Below are positions 25,884 through 33,898 of a stretch of 54,306 nucleotides of DNA, piece after piece (the first letter of the stretch is position 1; each line of letters starts with the position of its first letter). Location: assembly GCF_000701705.1 (NCBI RefSeq), contig NZ_JNJP01000021.1:1-54306 (forward strand). Direction: 5' to 3'. Below the pieces are notes generated by a model. It made no database searches, had not been told where the DNA came from, and saw only the letters and a program-made list of their open reading frames with translations. The translations under genes and the position numbers were made by a program. The stretch comes from Bilophila wadsworthia ATCC 49260 (GTDB lineage: Bacteria > Desulfobacterota > Desulfovibrionia > Desulfovibrionales > Desulfovibrionaceae).

Positions 25884-26765
25884 TTATCCGAGGAGTGCCT
25901 TTAAAAGCGCGCCCACTTCGCTCGGGCGCTTGGCGACCTTGCCGCCGGCCTTGACGATGGCTTCGGTCTTGCCCTTCACGGTGCCGCGCCCGCCGGTGAC
26001 GATGGCGCCTGCGTGGCCCATGCGCTTGCCTTCGGGTGCCGTGCGTCCGCCCATGAAGGCCACGAGCGGCTTGGTGAAGGCCTTGGCTTCCATGGCTTCG
26101 GCCACTTCCTCTTCCATCGTGCCGCCGAGTTCGCCGATGATGACGACGGCGTGGGTGTCCGGGTCGGCTTCGTACAGCGGGAGGAGTTCCGCGAAACGGG
26201 TTCCGGGGACCGGGTCGCCGCCCACGCCGATCAGGGTCGTAACGCCGAACCCGCCCTTGACGATTTCGGCGGTGACTTCGTTGGTCAGGGAGCCGCTGCG
26301 GGTCATGACCCCGACGTGGCCCTTCTTGTATACGCGGTCAATCCAGTAGGGGATGGTGCCGAGCATGGCTTCGCCCACGGAGATGATGCCCGAGGTGTTG
26401 CCGCCCACGACCATCGCGCCGCAGGAAAGCGCGGCCCGGCGGATCTGGATGGCTTCGTGCAGCGGGATGCCGTCGGCGATGGTGCAGATCTTTTTGATGC
26501 CCGCGTCGAGGGCCTCAAACACGGCGTCCTTGGTGAACTTGGGAGGCACGAACAGCATGGCGACGTCGGCGGGGTGGTCCTTTATGCCCCGGCGGACGGA
26601 ATGGTACACCGGGATGCCGTCCACGTCCTGCCCTTCCTTGCCGGGGGTGACGCCGAAGACGACCTGCGTGCCCATGTCTTTCATGTGCTTCGCCCAGAAA
26701 GCGCCTTCCTTGCCGGTGACGCCCTGCACAACCACGCGCGAATCCTTATGGATGAAAATGCTCAT
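25884..26765 (-). CDS. ADP-forming acyl-CoA ligase, alpha subunit (SucD/SauD-like)
   Basis: A 293-residue CoA-binding subunit of an ATP-dependent, ADP-forming carboxylate-CoA ligase. The N-terminal Rossmann part (VVVQGVTGKEGAFWAKHM) binds CoA, and the phospho-His is in KRMGHAGAIV (His251). Around the carboxylate pocket it reads GGNTSGIISVGEAMLG where true succinyl-CoA synthetases usually have a GPN-C/T-PG-I/V-I-T/S-PGE-C/A-K-type motif, so the substrate is probably not succinate. It overlaps the beta subunit stop by one base (TAATG). With an acylating aldehyde dehydrogenase and an anion carrier in the same operon, sulfoacetate is a plausible substrate; this is inference. Confidence 0.85.
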   Translation of the reverse strand: MSIFIHKDSRVVVQGVTGKEGAFWAKHMKDMGTQVVFGVTPGKEGQDVDGIPVYHSVRRGIKDHPADVAMLFVPPKFTKDAVFEALDAGIKKICTIADGIPLHEAIQIRRAALSCGAMVVGGNTSGIISVGEAMLGTIPYWIDRVYKKGHVGVMTRSGSLTNEVTAEIVKGGFGVTTLIGVGGDPVPGTRFAELLPLYEADPDTHAVVIIGELGGTMEEEVAEAMEAKAFTKPLVAFMGGRTAPEGKRMGHAGAIVTGGRGTVKGKTEAIVKAGGKVAKRPSEVGALLKALLG

Positions 26766-27886
26766 TACGCCCTCCCGGCAGCGATATCCACAGCCCGCTG
26801 CACGGCTTCTTCAGTGTTGGTCAGGGGTTCCAGTCCGGCGTCGCGCAGGATGGCAAAGGCTTCCTCTTCATTGGTGCCGCGGATGCAGGTGACGATGGGC
26901 TGCTTGGGCTGGTGGGCCTTGATCGCTTCCACGAGGCCCTGCGCCATGACGTCCGCTCGGGCGATGGTCCCGAAGGTGACCACGAGGATAACCTTGCTCG
27001 GGGTCTTGAGGCAGAGTTCCATGGTGCGGACGGCCTTGGTGTAGTTGGCCCCGCCGAATTCCACGTAGGTCGCCGGGTGTCCGCCCGCGTCGTTGATAAG
27101 GTCGAATACGGTGGTGGTCAGGCCCGCGCCCGCGCACATCAGGGCGATGTCGCCGTTGAACTGGAGGTACGGGATGCCTTCCTGCGCGGCTTCGAATTCG
27201 ACTTCGGAGTCGAAGTAGTCGCGGGTAAGGGGGTAGCTGGGCTGGCGCCACACGGAGTTGTCGTCGATGATGAGCTTGCCGTCGCCCGCGATGGCCTTGC
27301 CGTCCTTGGTGATGAACAGCGGGTTGATTTCGGCGAGCTGCGCGTCATAGGCGCGGAAGGTCTTGTACAGGCCGCGCACGACCGCGCCGACTTGCTTGCC
27401 GAGGTCCCCGGACAGCCCCATGCCGTAGGTGAGGTTGTTGACGTGGTAGCCGCCGAGCCCTTCGGCGATGTCCACGCGCACGGTAACGATCTTGTCGGGA
27501 TCGGTGGCGGCGAGCTTTTCGATTTCCACGCCGCCTTCGGCGCAGCCGATAAGCATGATTTTGGATTCCACCGGGTCCACGGTGATGGAGAGGTAGATTT
27601 CGCGGTCGATGTCCACGGCCTCTTCAACGAGGAGCATACGGACGTTGTGTTCGGATTCGAACAGGGTCTTGGCGGTGGCCTTGGCGCTTTCGGCGTCCTT
27701 CACGACCTTGATGAGCCCGGCCTTGCCGCGCCCGCCGCTCAGCACCTGCGACTTGAGTACGCACGGAAATCCTACCTCCGCAAATGCGCCGTCCAGTTCG
27801 TCCATGCCGCGTACCAGTACGCCCTTCGGGGTCGGCAGGCCTTTTTCGCGGAAGGCTTCCTTCGCCTGATATTCAAACAGCTTCAT
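26765..27886 (-). CDS. ADP-forming acyl-CoA ligase, beta subunit (SucC/SauC-like)
   Basis: A 373-residue ATP-grasp subunit that binds ATP and the carboxylate. Family features are MKLFEYQAKEAF at the start, KSQVLSGGRGKAGLIKVV in the ATP-grasp domain, EINPLFITKDGKAIAGDGKL with the Mg ligands, and FNGDIALMCAGAGLTTTVFDLI leading to the C-terminal CoA-ligase domain. It is slightly shorter than E. coli SucC. Start at 27886 is set by AAGGA seven bases before the ATG; the much longer open frame runs through a repeat and into the dehydrogenase gene in the wrong frame. It lies 245 nt after the aldehyde dehydrogenase, across a double-hairpin repeat. Confidence 0.87.
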   Translation of the reverse strand: MKLFEYQAKEAFREKGLPTPKGVLVRGMDELDGAFAEVGFPCVLKSQVLSGGRGKAGLIKVVKDAESAKATAKTLFESEHNVRMLLVEEAVDIDREIYLSITVDPVESKIMLIGCAEGGVEIEKLAATDPDKIVTVRVDIAEGLGGYHVNNLTYGMGLSGDLGKQVGAVVRGLYKTFRAYDAQLAEINPLFITKDGKAIAGDGKLIIDDNSVWRQPSYPLTRDYFDSEVEFEAAQEGIPYLQFNGDIALMCAGAGLTTTVFDLINDAGGHPATYVEFGGANYTKAVRTMELCLKTPSKVILVVTFGTIARADVMAQGLVEAIKAHQPKQPIVTCIRGTNEEEAFAILRDAGLEPLTNTEEAVQRAVDIAAGRA

Positions 27887-27909
27887 GGCAGTTCCTTTTG
27901 GAAGAGGAT

Positions 27910-27975
27910 GCCTCCGGCGGCAAGGGGGCTCGGCCCCCTTGACCCCCGCCGGGGGCATGGTGCCCCCCGGGCCCC
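27910..27975. repeat. Double GC-rich hairpin repeat, copy 2
   Basis: CAAGGGGGC/GCCCCCTTG followed by CCGGGGGGC-type pairing, flanked by GCCTCCGGCGG. Matches the reverse complement of 14291-14353 in order and sequence. It sits in the 245-nt spacer between the aldehyde dehydrogenase and ligase genes of one operon, where it could cause partial termination or an mRNA processing boundary. Confidence 0.75.
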
Positions 27976-28100
27976 TGCGTTGCCGCGGCGCTCCTGTTGG
28001 CGGAGGGTGCGGGCTTTTGAGGGAGCCGGGCGTTCCTCTTTGTGTTTGTTGTGTCTTTGGGAAAAAGCCGCTGTGCGTCTTTTTCTTTTTCCGTAATTTG

Positions 28101-28126
28101 GAAAACCTGCGGACAGGGATTCGATA
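28101..28126. repeat. Dispersed module TGCGGACAGGGATTCGATA
   Basis: GAAAACC plus TGCGGACAGGGATTCGATA, directly before the stop of the aldehyde dehydrogenase on the opposite strand. Near-identical copies at 44841-44859 and 54217-54235 precede the purine-rich palindrome; here the palindrome is missing. Confidence 0.7.
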
Positions 28127-28131
28127 TCCTC

Positions 28132-29526
28132 TTATTTGCCGTACTTCTTCCAGAAATCGCCCCACATGTCTTCGTCGGTGAAGGTCCACGGGGCTACGGG
28201 CTCGTTGACCCACGTGACGTTGATGAAGTGGCGCCAGTGGACGTTTTCCGTGGTGCTGTTGCCGCCCCAGGTGCCGCAACCGAGGGTGGCGGTGGAGGGC
28301 ATACGGTTGAAGGGGTGCCCGCCGTTGCCCGCGCTCATGGACTGGCGCACGGTGATGCGGGAGGACTTCATGTGCTCGCCGAGGAACTCGATGTACTCGT
28401 GCTTGTAGGTATGGATGCCGCAGGAGTGGCCGCGCCCGACGAGGTTGGTCAATTCGACGAGGATACGGTAGGCGTCCTTGAAATCCTTGGCCTTGTAGAC
28501 GGTGAGGACGGGGGAGATCTTCTCGTCGTGGAACTTGTCGCCGAGGATGGGTTCCATGCCTTCGACAAGGAGGATGTCCGTGCCTTCGGGGATGCTGATG
28601 CCCGCGCCGTCCGCGATGACCTGCGCCGACTTGGCGATGATGTCGGGGTTGAGCGCGATCTTGCCCTTGGCGTTGGGCTTCCACATGTGGTTCTTCAGCT
28701 TTTCGCGGTCTTCGCCGGTGACGAGGTAGCAGCCGTTTTTCTTCATTTCGGCCATGAACTGGTCGTAGACGGCTTCAACCGGGATGACCGCGTTTTCGGA
28801 CGAGCAGGATGTGGCGTAGTCGAACAGCTTGCTGCCGCAGATCATCTTGGCGGCTTCGGCGACGTCGGCGTCTTCGGCTACGATGGCGCAGGCGTTGCCC
28901 TGCCCGACGCCGTAGGCCGGGGTGCCGCTGGAGTAGGCGGCCCGCACGACCTGCCCGCTGCCGGTGGCGACGATGAGATCGGAGACCTTCATGAGTTCGG
29001 TGATGGCTTCGCGGCTCGGATCTTCAAGCACCTGAATGAGGTCTTCGGGGGCTCCGACCTTGCGCAGGCCGGCGCGCATCATGTTGATGGCCTCGGTGGT
29101 GCTTTTCAGCGCGCGGGAACTGGGCTTGAAGATGACGGCGTTGCGGCCTTTGAGGATGCCTACGGCCTTGCCGCCGCACGTGGCGGTGGGGTTCGTCGCC
29201 GGGAGGATGGCGCAGACCACGCCCACGGGCTTGGCGTATTTGGAGATGCCGGTCTCTTCATTGCGTTCGATGAGGCCCACGCTCTTGGCGCCCTTGATGT
29301 CGTGCAGCACGCCGCCGACCTTGCGCTTGTGCTTGATGATCTTGCTCTGGACGTTGCCGTAGCCGGTTTCTTCCACAGCCATCTTGGCGAGCTTGGCGAT
29401 GTTTTCGTCTTCGTAGACTTCCCAGCCGATGGCGAGGCATATCTCGTCGATCTGTTCCTGCGTGTAGTCGTTGACGATTGCTTGTGCCTTGCGGGCCAGT
29501 TCCATCTGTTCGCTGACGGTCTTCAT
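28132..29526 (-). CDS. CoA-acylating aldehyde dehydrogenase (SauS-like)
   Basis: A 464-residue NAD(P)-dependent dehydrogenase that interconverts an acyl-CoA and its aldehyde. The catalytic cysteine is in DYATSCSSENAVIP (Cys241). GVVCAILPATNPTATCGGK and NAVIFKPSSRA are typical of the acylating AdhE/EutE/SauS branch rather than hydrolytic ALDHs. The C-terminal part (TLGCGTWGGNSTTENVHWRHFINVTWV) is also typical of the acylating family. GGAGG five bases before ATG 29526 fixes the start. Within the operon it follows an anion transporter and precedes an acyl-CoA ligase, so it most likely reduces the ligase product. Sulfoacetyl-CoA to sulfoacetaldehyde is my leading hypothesis; succinate semialdehyde is an alternative. 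Confidence 0.88.
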   Translation of the reverse strand: MKTVSEQMELARKAQAIVNDYTQEQIDEICLAIGWEVYEDENIAKLAKMAVEETGYGNVQSKIIKHKRKVGGVLHDIKGAKSVGLIERNEETGISKYAKPVGVVCAILPATNPTATCGGKAVGILKGRNAVIFKPSSRALKSTTEAINMMRAGLRKVGAPEDLIQVLEDPSREAITELMKVSDLIVATGSGQVVRAAYSSGTPAYGVGQGNACAIVAEDADVAEAAKMICGSKLFDYATSCSSENAVIPVEAVYDQFMAEMKKNGCYLVTGEDREKLKNHMWKPNAKGKIALNPDIIAKSAQVIADGAGISIPEGTDILLVEGMEPILGDKFHDEKISPVLTVYKAKDFKDAYRILVELTNLVGRGHSCGIHTYKHEYIEFLGEHMKSSRITVRQSMSAGNGGHPFNRMPSTATLGCGTWGGNSTTENVHWRHFINVTWVNEPVAPWTFTDEDMWGDFWKKYGK

Positions 29527-29599
29527 GAAATCCTCCGTTGTATGCCGAGTGGCGTTTGTTGCTATGGTAGGTGGCAATATGCCGTAGTTGCGTAGAAAG

Positions 29600-31105
29600 T
29601 TACCAGATGTTCATGTTGGCGAATCTTCCGAAGATGGCTACTGATGCGGTCACGGCGAGGATGCCGATGATGGTCATGACGACACCTGACTTGGCGAATT
29701 CCGAGATGCGGAAGTACCCGGAAGAGTAAGGTATGACGTTGGTGGGGCTGGACGTGACCATGATGAAGGCCATGCTGGTGGCGATGCCTGCGGGACCGGC
29801 GAGGATCCAGGGGTTCATGCCGATGTCCATGGCGAGGGCGATGATGAGGGGCATGACCACGGCCCCGGTGACGCTGTTGGAGGAGAAGAAAATCTTGAGC
29901 AGTTCGACCATGCCGATGACGGCGAGGACGCGCAGGACGGGGTGCAGTTCGCCGACGCCGGAGAGCATTCCCCAAGCCAGCCAGCGGGCCGCGCCGGTGC
30001 TGGCGAGCATCATGCCCGCGGAAATGCCGCCCGCGATGAGGACCAGCCCGCCCCAGTCGATGCTCTTGGCCGCTACCTTCCAGTCGTCGAAGACGCGCAG
30101 GCCGGGGACGAAGAGGAGCACGAAGCCGAGCAGGGCCACGAAACCTTCAGGAGCCTTGAAGCCGATGTAGGGTTCGAGATTGGAGCCGCCGAGCCACAGG
30201 GTAACCATGGTGAGGAACACGACGAGAGTACGGATTTCCTTGGTGTTCAGGCCGCCGAGGGCGTTGAGTTCGGCGCGGATGCTTTCGAGGGACGTGGGGA
30301 TTTCACGGAATTCCGGCGGGAACAGCTTCATGAGGCAGAACCAGCCGAGGGGGACCATGATCATGGCGCCGGGGACGCCCACCGCCATCCACTGGGCAAA
30401 GGAAACATCCATATGAGCCATGTCGCGGACGTACTGCATGGCGAGCACGTTGGGGCCGCAGCCGGCGGGCGTGGCCGTGCCGCCGATAAGGGCGCCCCAG
30501 ACGATGCCGATCATGAGGGCGCGTCCGAAATTGCTCTGGAGGGGCTTGCAGCCGCTGCTTTCCAGGATGCTTACGCCCAGCGGGAGGAGCATGGCGGCAA
30601 CGGCCATGTCCGTGACCCACATGGAGGTCATGGTCCCGATGGCTATGAAGGCCAGCACGATGCGGTCGGTGCGGCGCCCCACCTTGGTGAGCATCCACAG
30701 CATGAAACGCCGGGCGAGGCCCGAAGACGTCATGGCCGCGGAAAGGCCCATGGCACCCATGAGGAACAGCAGTACGTTGTTGCCGAAGCCCAATGTAACG
30801 AGCTTGTCGAAGCTCGCCACGCCCAAGATATGCAGGAACACGATCAGGCAAAGGGACGTAGCGGGAAAGGGGATGGCTTCGGTCATCCACTGGATGACCG
30901 CGAAGCAAAGGACGGCCATAACGATCTTGGCATTCGCTGTAAGCGGAATGGCTTCCTCGCCCTTATAGAAGGGTGAGGGAGACGGGAGCGCGATGACAAT
31001 CAGCATGACGGCAATGCCCAACAGGAAGAAGAATGTCTTCCGTGCGGTTTCAATGGGCAGTTTGTCGCCAACGATGGCGGTAAGGCAATTGTCCAAGCGA
31101 CTCAT
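29600..31105 (-). CDS. DASS/SLC13-family anion transporter
   Basis: A 501-residue inner-membrane sodium- or proton-coupled carrier with about 11-12 helices. Two re-entrant signature regions typical of divalent-anion symporters are present: GGTATPAGCGPNVLAM (first half) and TSSPTNVIPYSSGY (second half). The family carries di- and tricarboxylates, sulfate and related anions. It is the first gene of the operon with the aldehyde dehydrogenase and acyl-CoA ligase, so it should import their substrate. A well-matched sigma-54 promoter lies about 70 nt upstream. Confidence 0.9.
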   Translation of the reverse strand: MSRLDNCLTAIVGDKLPIETARKTFFFLLGIAVMLIVIALPSPSPFYKGEEAIPLTANAKIVMAVLCFAVIQWMTEAIPFPATSLCLIVFLHILGVASFDKLVTLGFGNNVLLFLMGAMGLSAAMTSSGLARRFMLWMLTKVGRRTDRIVLAFIAIGTMTSMWVTDMAVAAMLLPLGVSILESSGCKPLQSNFGRALMIGIVWGALIGGTATPAGCGPNVLAMQYVRDMAHMDVSFAQWMAVGVPGAMIMVPLGWFCLMKLFPPEFREIPTSLESIRAELNALGGLNTKEIRTLVVFLTMVTLWLGGSNLEPYIGFKAPEGFVALLGFVLLFVPGLRVFDDWKVAAKSIDWGGLVLIAGGISAGMMLASTGAARWLAWGMLSGVGELHPVLRVLAVIGMVELLKIFFSSNSVTGAVVMPLIIALAMDIGMNPWILAGPAGIATSMAFIMVTSSPTNVIPYSSGYFRISEFAKSGVVMTIIGILAVTASVAIFGRFANMNIW

Positions 31106-31173
31106 TGTAGTGTCTCCGCTGAGAGATACAGGTTTCAGAATATTCCCGGGTTGTGCGACTTTGTTCTTTTTAT

Positions 31174-31189
31174 AGCAATGACAGTGCCA
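31174..31189 (-). promoter_or_regulatory. Sigma-54 promoter for the DASS-dehydrogenase-ligase operon
   Basis: On the minus strand TGGCACTGTCATTGCT, an exact TGGCAC-N5-TTGCT. It lies 69 nt before the transporter ATG. The bases after it (ATAAAAAGAAC) also occur after the sigma-54 site of the MFS gene. Confidence 0.85.
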
Positions 31190-31285
31190 TGTTGTGATTT
31201 TTTGTACGACGTTGTAGAATGAAAAGGAATGAGAGTATGTTATGACGTTGAATAAGAACTGAGAAAAAGTGCGACGAAAGAATAC

Positions 31286-31333
31286 TGTCTGAGAATCAAG
31301 ACATGTTTGTTCGCTTGTCTGGTTTTATGGACA
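31286..31333. promoter_or_regulatory. Tandem enhancer-like palindromes upstream of the DASS operon
   Basis: TGTCTGAGAATCAAGACA (31286-31303) and TGTCTGGTTTTATGGACA (31316-31333): two 18-bp TGTCT-N8-RGACA palindromes spaced exactly 30 bp, starting 97 and 127 bp upstream of the sigma-54 site. Interpreted as binding sites for an enhancer-binding activator. Confidence 0.65.
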
Positions 31334-31354
31334 GTTTCAGGGGGCAATCCCATA

Positions 31355-31389
31355 CAAAAAACGCCAGCCTTCCGGAGAGGGCTGGCGTT
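31355..31389 (-). terminator. Terminator after binding-protein paralog 2
   Basis: AACGCCAGCC and GGCTGGCGTT arms, with a TTTTTT run following on the minus strand. Separates paralog 2 from the DASS operon promoter. Confidence 0.9.
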
Positions 31390-31410
31390 CGGTTTTGCGG
31401 GGAGTGTGGG

Positions 31411-32430
31411 CTATTGGGCGAGTTTCTTCAAATAGACATCGGTGACGTCGCTGAGGCGGTTCTTGCCACCGGCGAACGAGGCCAGTTCCTGAAGCCATGT
31501 ATGCAGCTTCTTCTGGGCGGGATCAAAGAGCGTGAGCTGCCCCTTCAATCCGTAGACGGGGTGTTTCGCCAGTTCCCACGCGGCATCCTGCGGAGGCAGA
31601 TCCCGGCCCGTCCAGGCATGATAGAACGCCCGGTAGTCCTGTATGAGCTGTTCGCGCGGCGTTTCCTGAAGGGCTGTGATGCCGCGGAAATACATCTTGA
31701 GAAACGCGGTTACGAGAGCGGGGTGCTCCTTGGCGAACGCCTTGTTGGCGAGGAGCAGCGTGGGCTGGCTGGCGTCGCACTGGCTGGACAGCGTGACCGG
31801 CATGAGCCCGTGCTGTTCGGCCTCAAGGGTATACGGCGACCACAGGGCCACGGCGTCGCCTTCGCCGCTCAAGAACGCCTTCAAGGCTTCTTCGGACGGC
31901 ATATCTTTGATGGTGACTTCTTTCTCAGTCAGGCTGAGGGCTTCCAGCCACTTGTGCACGGTATAGTGCGCGGAGGAGCCTGCGGTGCACAGGATGGTTT
32001 TCCCGCGTACCGTGCCGCCCGTGCCCGCCATTTCGGGATAAAGGGCGTTGTAGCCGGTATGCCCGAGGATGGGGCTGTCCTTGCGTGCATAGATGCCGGT
32101 GGCCAGGGATTCGTCATTGCCGATGGCGATGATCTCGGCCTGGTTGTCCAGCGATGCGGTCAGCGCGGGAATGGCCCCGCAGGCGGCGATTTCCCAATGC
32201 GCCGTGTTCATGCCCGCCATAAGCTGTTTTCCGGAATCGTACGAGAGCATTTCCAGACGGAATCCTTCCTCCAGATCCCAGCCTTTTTGTTTGGCATACC
32301 AAGCCGCGAAGGCTTCATGTTCTCCGAGCCATGCCGTTTTCAACGGAACGGGCTCGGCGGTGTGCCCGATCTGGGGCAAGCCGGCCAGAAACAACAGGGC
32401 CGCACACAGCCCTCCAAGCAGTTTATGCAT
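31411..32430 (-). CDS. TauA/NitT-like ABC substrate-binding protein (orphan), paralog 2
   Basis: A 339-residue periplasmic binding protein with a signal peptide (cleavage likely after GHTA, residue about 25). Its mature start, KTAWLGEHEAFAAWYAKQKGWDLEEGF, and the AIGNDESLATGIYARKDSPIL and TVRGKTILCTAGSSAHYTVHKWL segments align closely with paralog 1 at 24660. No ABC permease or ATPase is nearby. It has its own sigma-54 promoter and upstream palindromes, and its own terminator, so it is expressed as a single gene within the same apparent regulon as the anion carriers and amidase. Ligand unknown; a sulfonate or other small anion is plausible from the class. Confidence 0.87.
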   Translation of the reverse strand: MHKLLGGLCAALLFLAGLPQIGHTAEPVPLKTAWLGEHEAFAAWYAKQKGWDLEEGFRLEMLSYDSGKQLMAGMNTAHWEIAACGAIPALTASLDNQAEIIAIGNDESLATGIYARKDSPILGHTGYNALYPEMAGTGGTVRGKTILCTAGSSAHYTVHKWLEALSLTEKEVTIKDMPSEEALKAFLSGEGDAVALWSPYTLEAEQHGLMPVTLSSQCDASQPTLLLANKAFAKEHPALVTAFLKMYFRGITALQETPREQLIQDYRAFYHAWTGRDLPPQDAAWELAKHPVYGLKGQLTLFDPAQKKLHTWLQELASFAGGKNRLSDVTDVYLKKLAQ

Positions 32431-32472
32431 GTGAAACCTCCGATAACCGATTGTTTTGCAATAAAAAGAACA

Positions 32473-32488
32473 AGCAATTCATATGCCA
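32473..32488 (-). promoter_or_regulatory. Sigma-54 promoter for binding-protein paralog 2
   Basis: Minus strand TGGCATATGAATTGCT: TGGCAT-N5-TTGCT, one mismatch to TGGCAC. It lies 43 nt before the ATG. Confidence 0.7.
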
Positions 32489-32580
32489 TGTCCAGGTATG
32501 CCCGAAAGGGTCCGTAACTGCCTGTGATGCTGCATCTCTCTCTTTCGGGAGGGTGCTTGCGCAGATCATCGGGCGGAAGC

Positions 32581-32629
32581 TGTGTATGGAAAACCGGACA
32601 GTATGGGCAGACATGCGTGGAAAAGTGCA
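32581..32629. promoter_or_regulatory. Tandem enhancer-like palindromes upstream of paralog 2
   Basis: TGTATGGAAAACCGGACA (32581-32598) and TGCGTGGAAAAGTGCACA (32612-32629), spaced 31 bp, 93 and 124 bp upstream of the sigma-54 site. Weaker matches to TGTCT-N8-AGACA than at the DASS promoter, but the position and spacing agree. The rest of the 457-nt gap between this gene and tctC shows no gene. Confidence 0.45.
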
Positions 32630-32827
32630 CACCCGCAAAAAATGCGGTCCGGAAAGCATGATTGCAGACGCTGGCCGGGCTGGAGATTACCGCTTTTGGG
32701 CTGGACGCGACAGGGGGAGGATATGCCGATTCCCTGTATCCGGCAAAACGTATGTGGAAAGCGTCGGCTGCCGCGTGATGTTCCTATGTCCGGGCTGTGG
32801 CCGCCGTATGGGGGCGGGGAAAACGGA

Positions 32828-32857
32828 AAACGCCGGAGGAACGTTCCTCCGGCGTTT
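32828..32857 (-). terminator. Terminator of the tct operon
   Basis: A perfect 30-bp palindrome, AAACGCCGGAGGAAC followed by its complement, 30 nt after the tctC stop. Confidence 0.85.
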
Positions 32858-32887
32858 CGTGGCGATGGAATCGAGAAACGAGGGGGC

Positions 32888-33859
32888 CTAATTGCGGAGA
32901 TCGGAGAGAAGCGCCTTCAGCGTTTCCTGCTTCTTCTGGAACATTTCCAGGACCTGAGCGCGATCCATGATCAGCATGGGGCTGCCGCTGTCCTTCATGC
33001 GCTTGACGACTTCGGGATCGTGAAACATGACGGGCACGATCTTGGCGGCCTTGTCCACGATGGAGGGATCGACGCCCTTGGGCAGGGCATACCCGCGGAA
33101 GTTCACGCTGGCGTCGTCCACGTTGTAGCCGAGTTCCTGAAGGGTGGGCACGTCTGGCAGATATTCATGGCGCTTCACGTCGGCGATGGCGAGGATGGTA
33201 AGGCGATCCTGTGAGCGGTACACGTCGGCAAGGTTATTGAAACCGGCCATGACCTTGCCGCCCAGCACGTTCTGGATGGCTTCGGTACCGCCCTTTTCCG
33301 GGATGTAGCTCATCTTTACGCCGGTGGCCTTTTGAAGCTGAAGCGTGGCGATATGGTGGCCCACATAGAGCCCGGCGCCGTTGATCGTGACCTTTCCGGG
33401 GTTTTCCTTGGCGAATGCCACGAGGTCGGCGACGTTCTTGAACTTGCTGTCCTTGGGAACGATGAGGACGGCCGGGTCCGCGCCCCAATTGCCGAGCGGT
33501 TCAAAGGTATCCACGCTGAACTTCGTCTTGTTCACGATGGATTGGGCGATGAAGTGGGGCATGTTGTAGGCGGTCATGGTCAGGCCGTCCTTGCTGCCGC
33601 GTTCCATGATCCAGTTCCAGCCGGTCATGCCGCCCGCGCCGGGCTTGTTGAGGATGACGATGGGCTGGCCGAAGTATTTCGGATCTTGGGCCACAAGGGC
33701 GGAAAGGCGGGCCTGCAGATCGGTCGCGCCGCCCGGGGTATAGCAGACCACGAGGCTGATGGGGCCGGAGGGGTAGGCGTCGGCGGGGCTTGCGGCCTGT
33801 GCCGACGTGGCGCCGAACAGCATGGCTGCACAGAACAGGGTGGCGAGAAGGCGTTTCAT
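32888..33859 (-). CDS. tctC: Tripartite tricarboxylate transporter substrate-binding protein TctC
   Basis: A 323-residue Bug-type periplasmic receptor with a clear signal peptide (cleavage after TSAQA, residue about 22). The mature start, YPSGPISLVVCYTPGGATDLQARL, is the family signature, with NKPGAGGMTGWNWI and PHFIAQSIV following. These proteins deliver di/tricarboxylates and other carboxylated compounds to the TctAB channel. It is the last gene of a tctA-tctB-tctC operon on the minus strand. Substrate cannot be read from sequence. Confidence 0.93.
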   Translation of the reverse strand: MKRLLATLFCAAMLFGATSAQAASPADAYPSGPISLVVCYTPGGATDLQARLSALVAQDPKYFGQPIVILNKPGAGGMTGWNWIMERGSKDGLTMTAYNMPHFIAQSIVNKTKFSVDTFEPLGNWGADPAVLIVPKDSKFKNVADLVAFAKENPGKVTINGAGLYVGHHIATLQLQKATGVKMSYIPEKGGTEAIQNVLGGKVMAGFNNLADVYRSQDRLTILAIADVKRHEYLPDVPTLQELGYNVDDASVNFRGYALPKGVDPSIVDKAAKIVPVMFHDPEVVKRMKDSGSPMLIMDRAQVLEMFQKKQETLKALLSDLRN

Positions 33860-33898
33860 GGGTCCTCCTGAGGTAAAAAGGGTGTCCGTGAATGGAGG

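Noticed and set aside
26765..28684. A 639-codon frame read as a fusion protein with the SucC-like ligase
   Set aside because: The first 266 codons are out-of-frame dehydrogenase sequence and a repeat; the ligase has its own ATG and ribosome site at 27886.
28042..29595. Long plus-strand frame opposite the aldehyde dehydrogenase
   Set aside because: Val/Asp/Gly-rich antisense shadow; the dehydrogenase has a clear catalytic motif.
31411..32430. Binding-protein paralog as part of the tctABC operon
   Set aside because: A perfect palindromic terminator (32828-32857) and a separate sigma-54 promoter (32473) lie between them.
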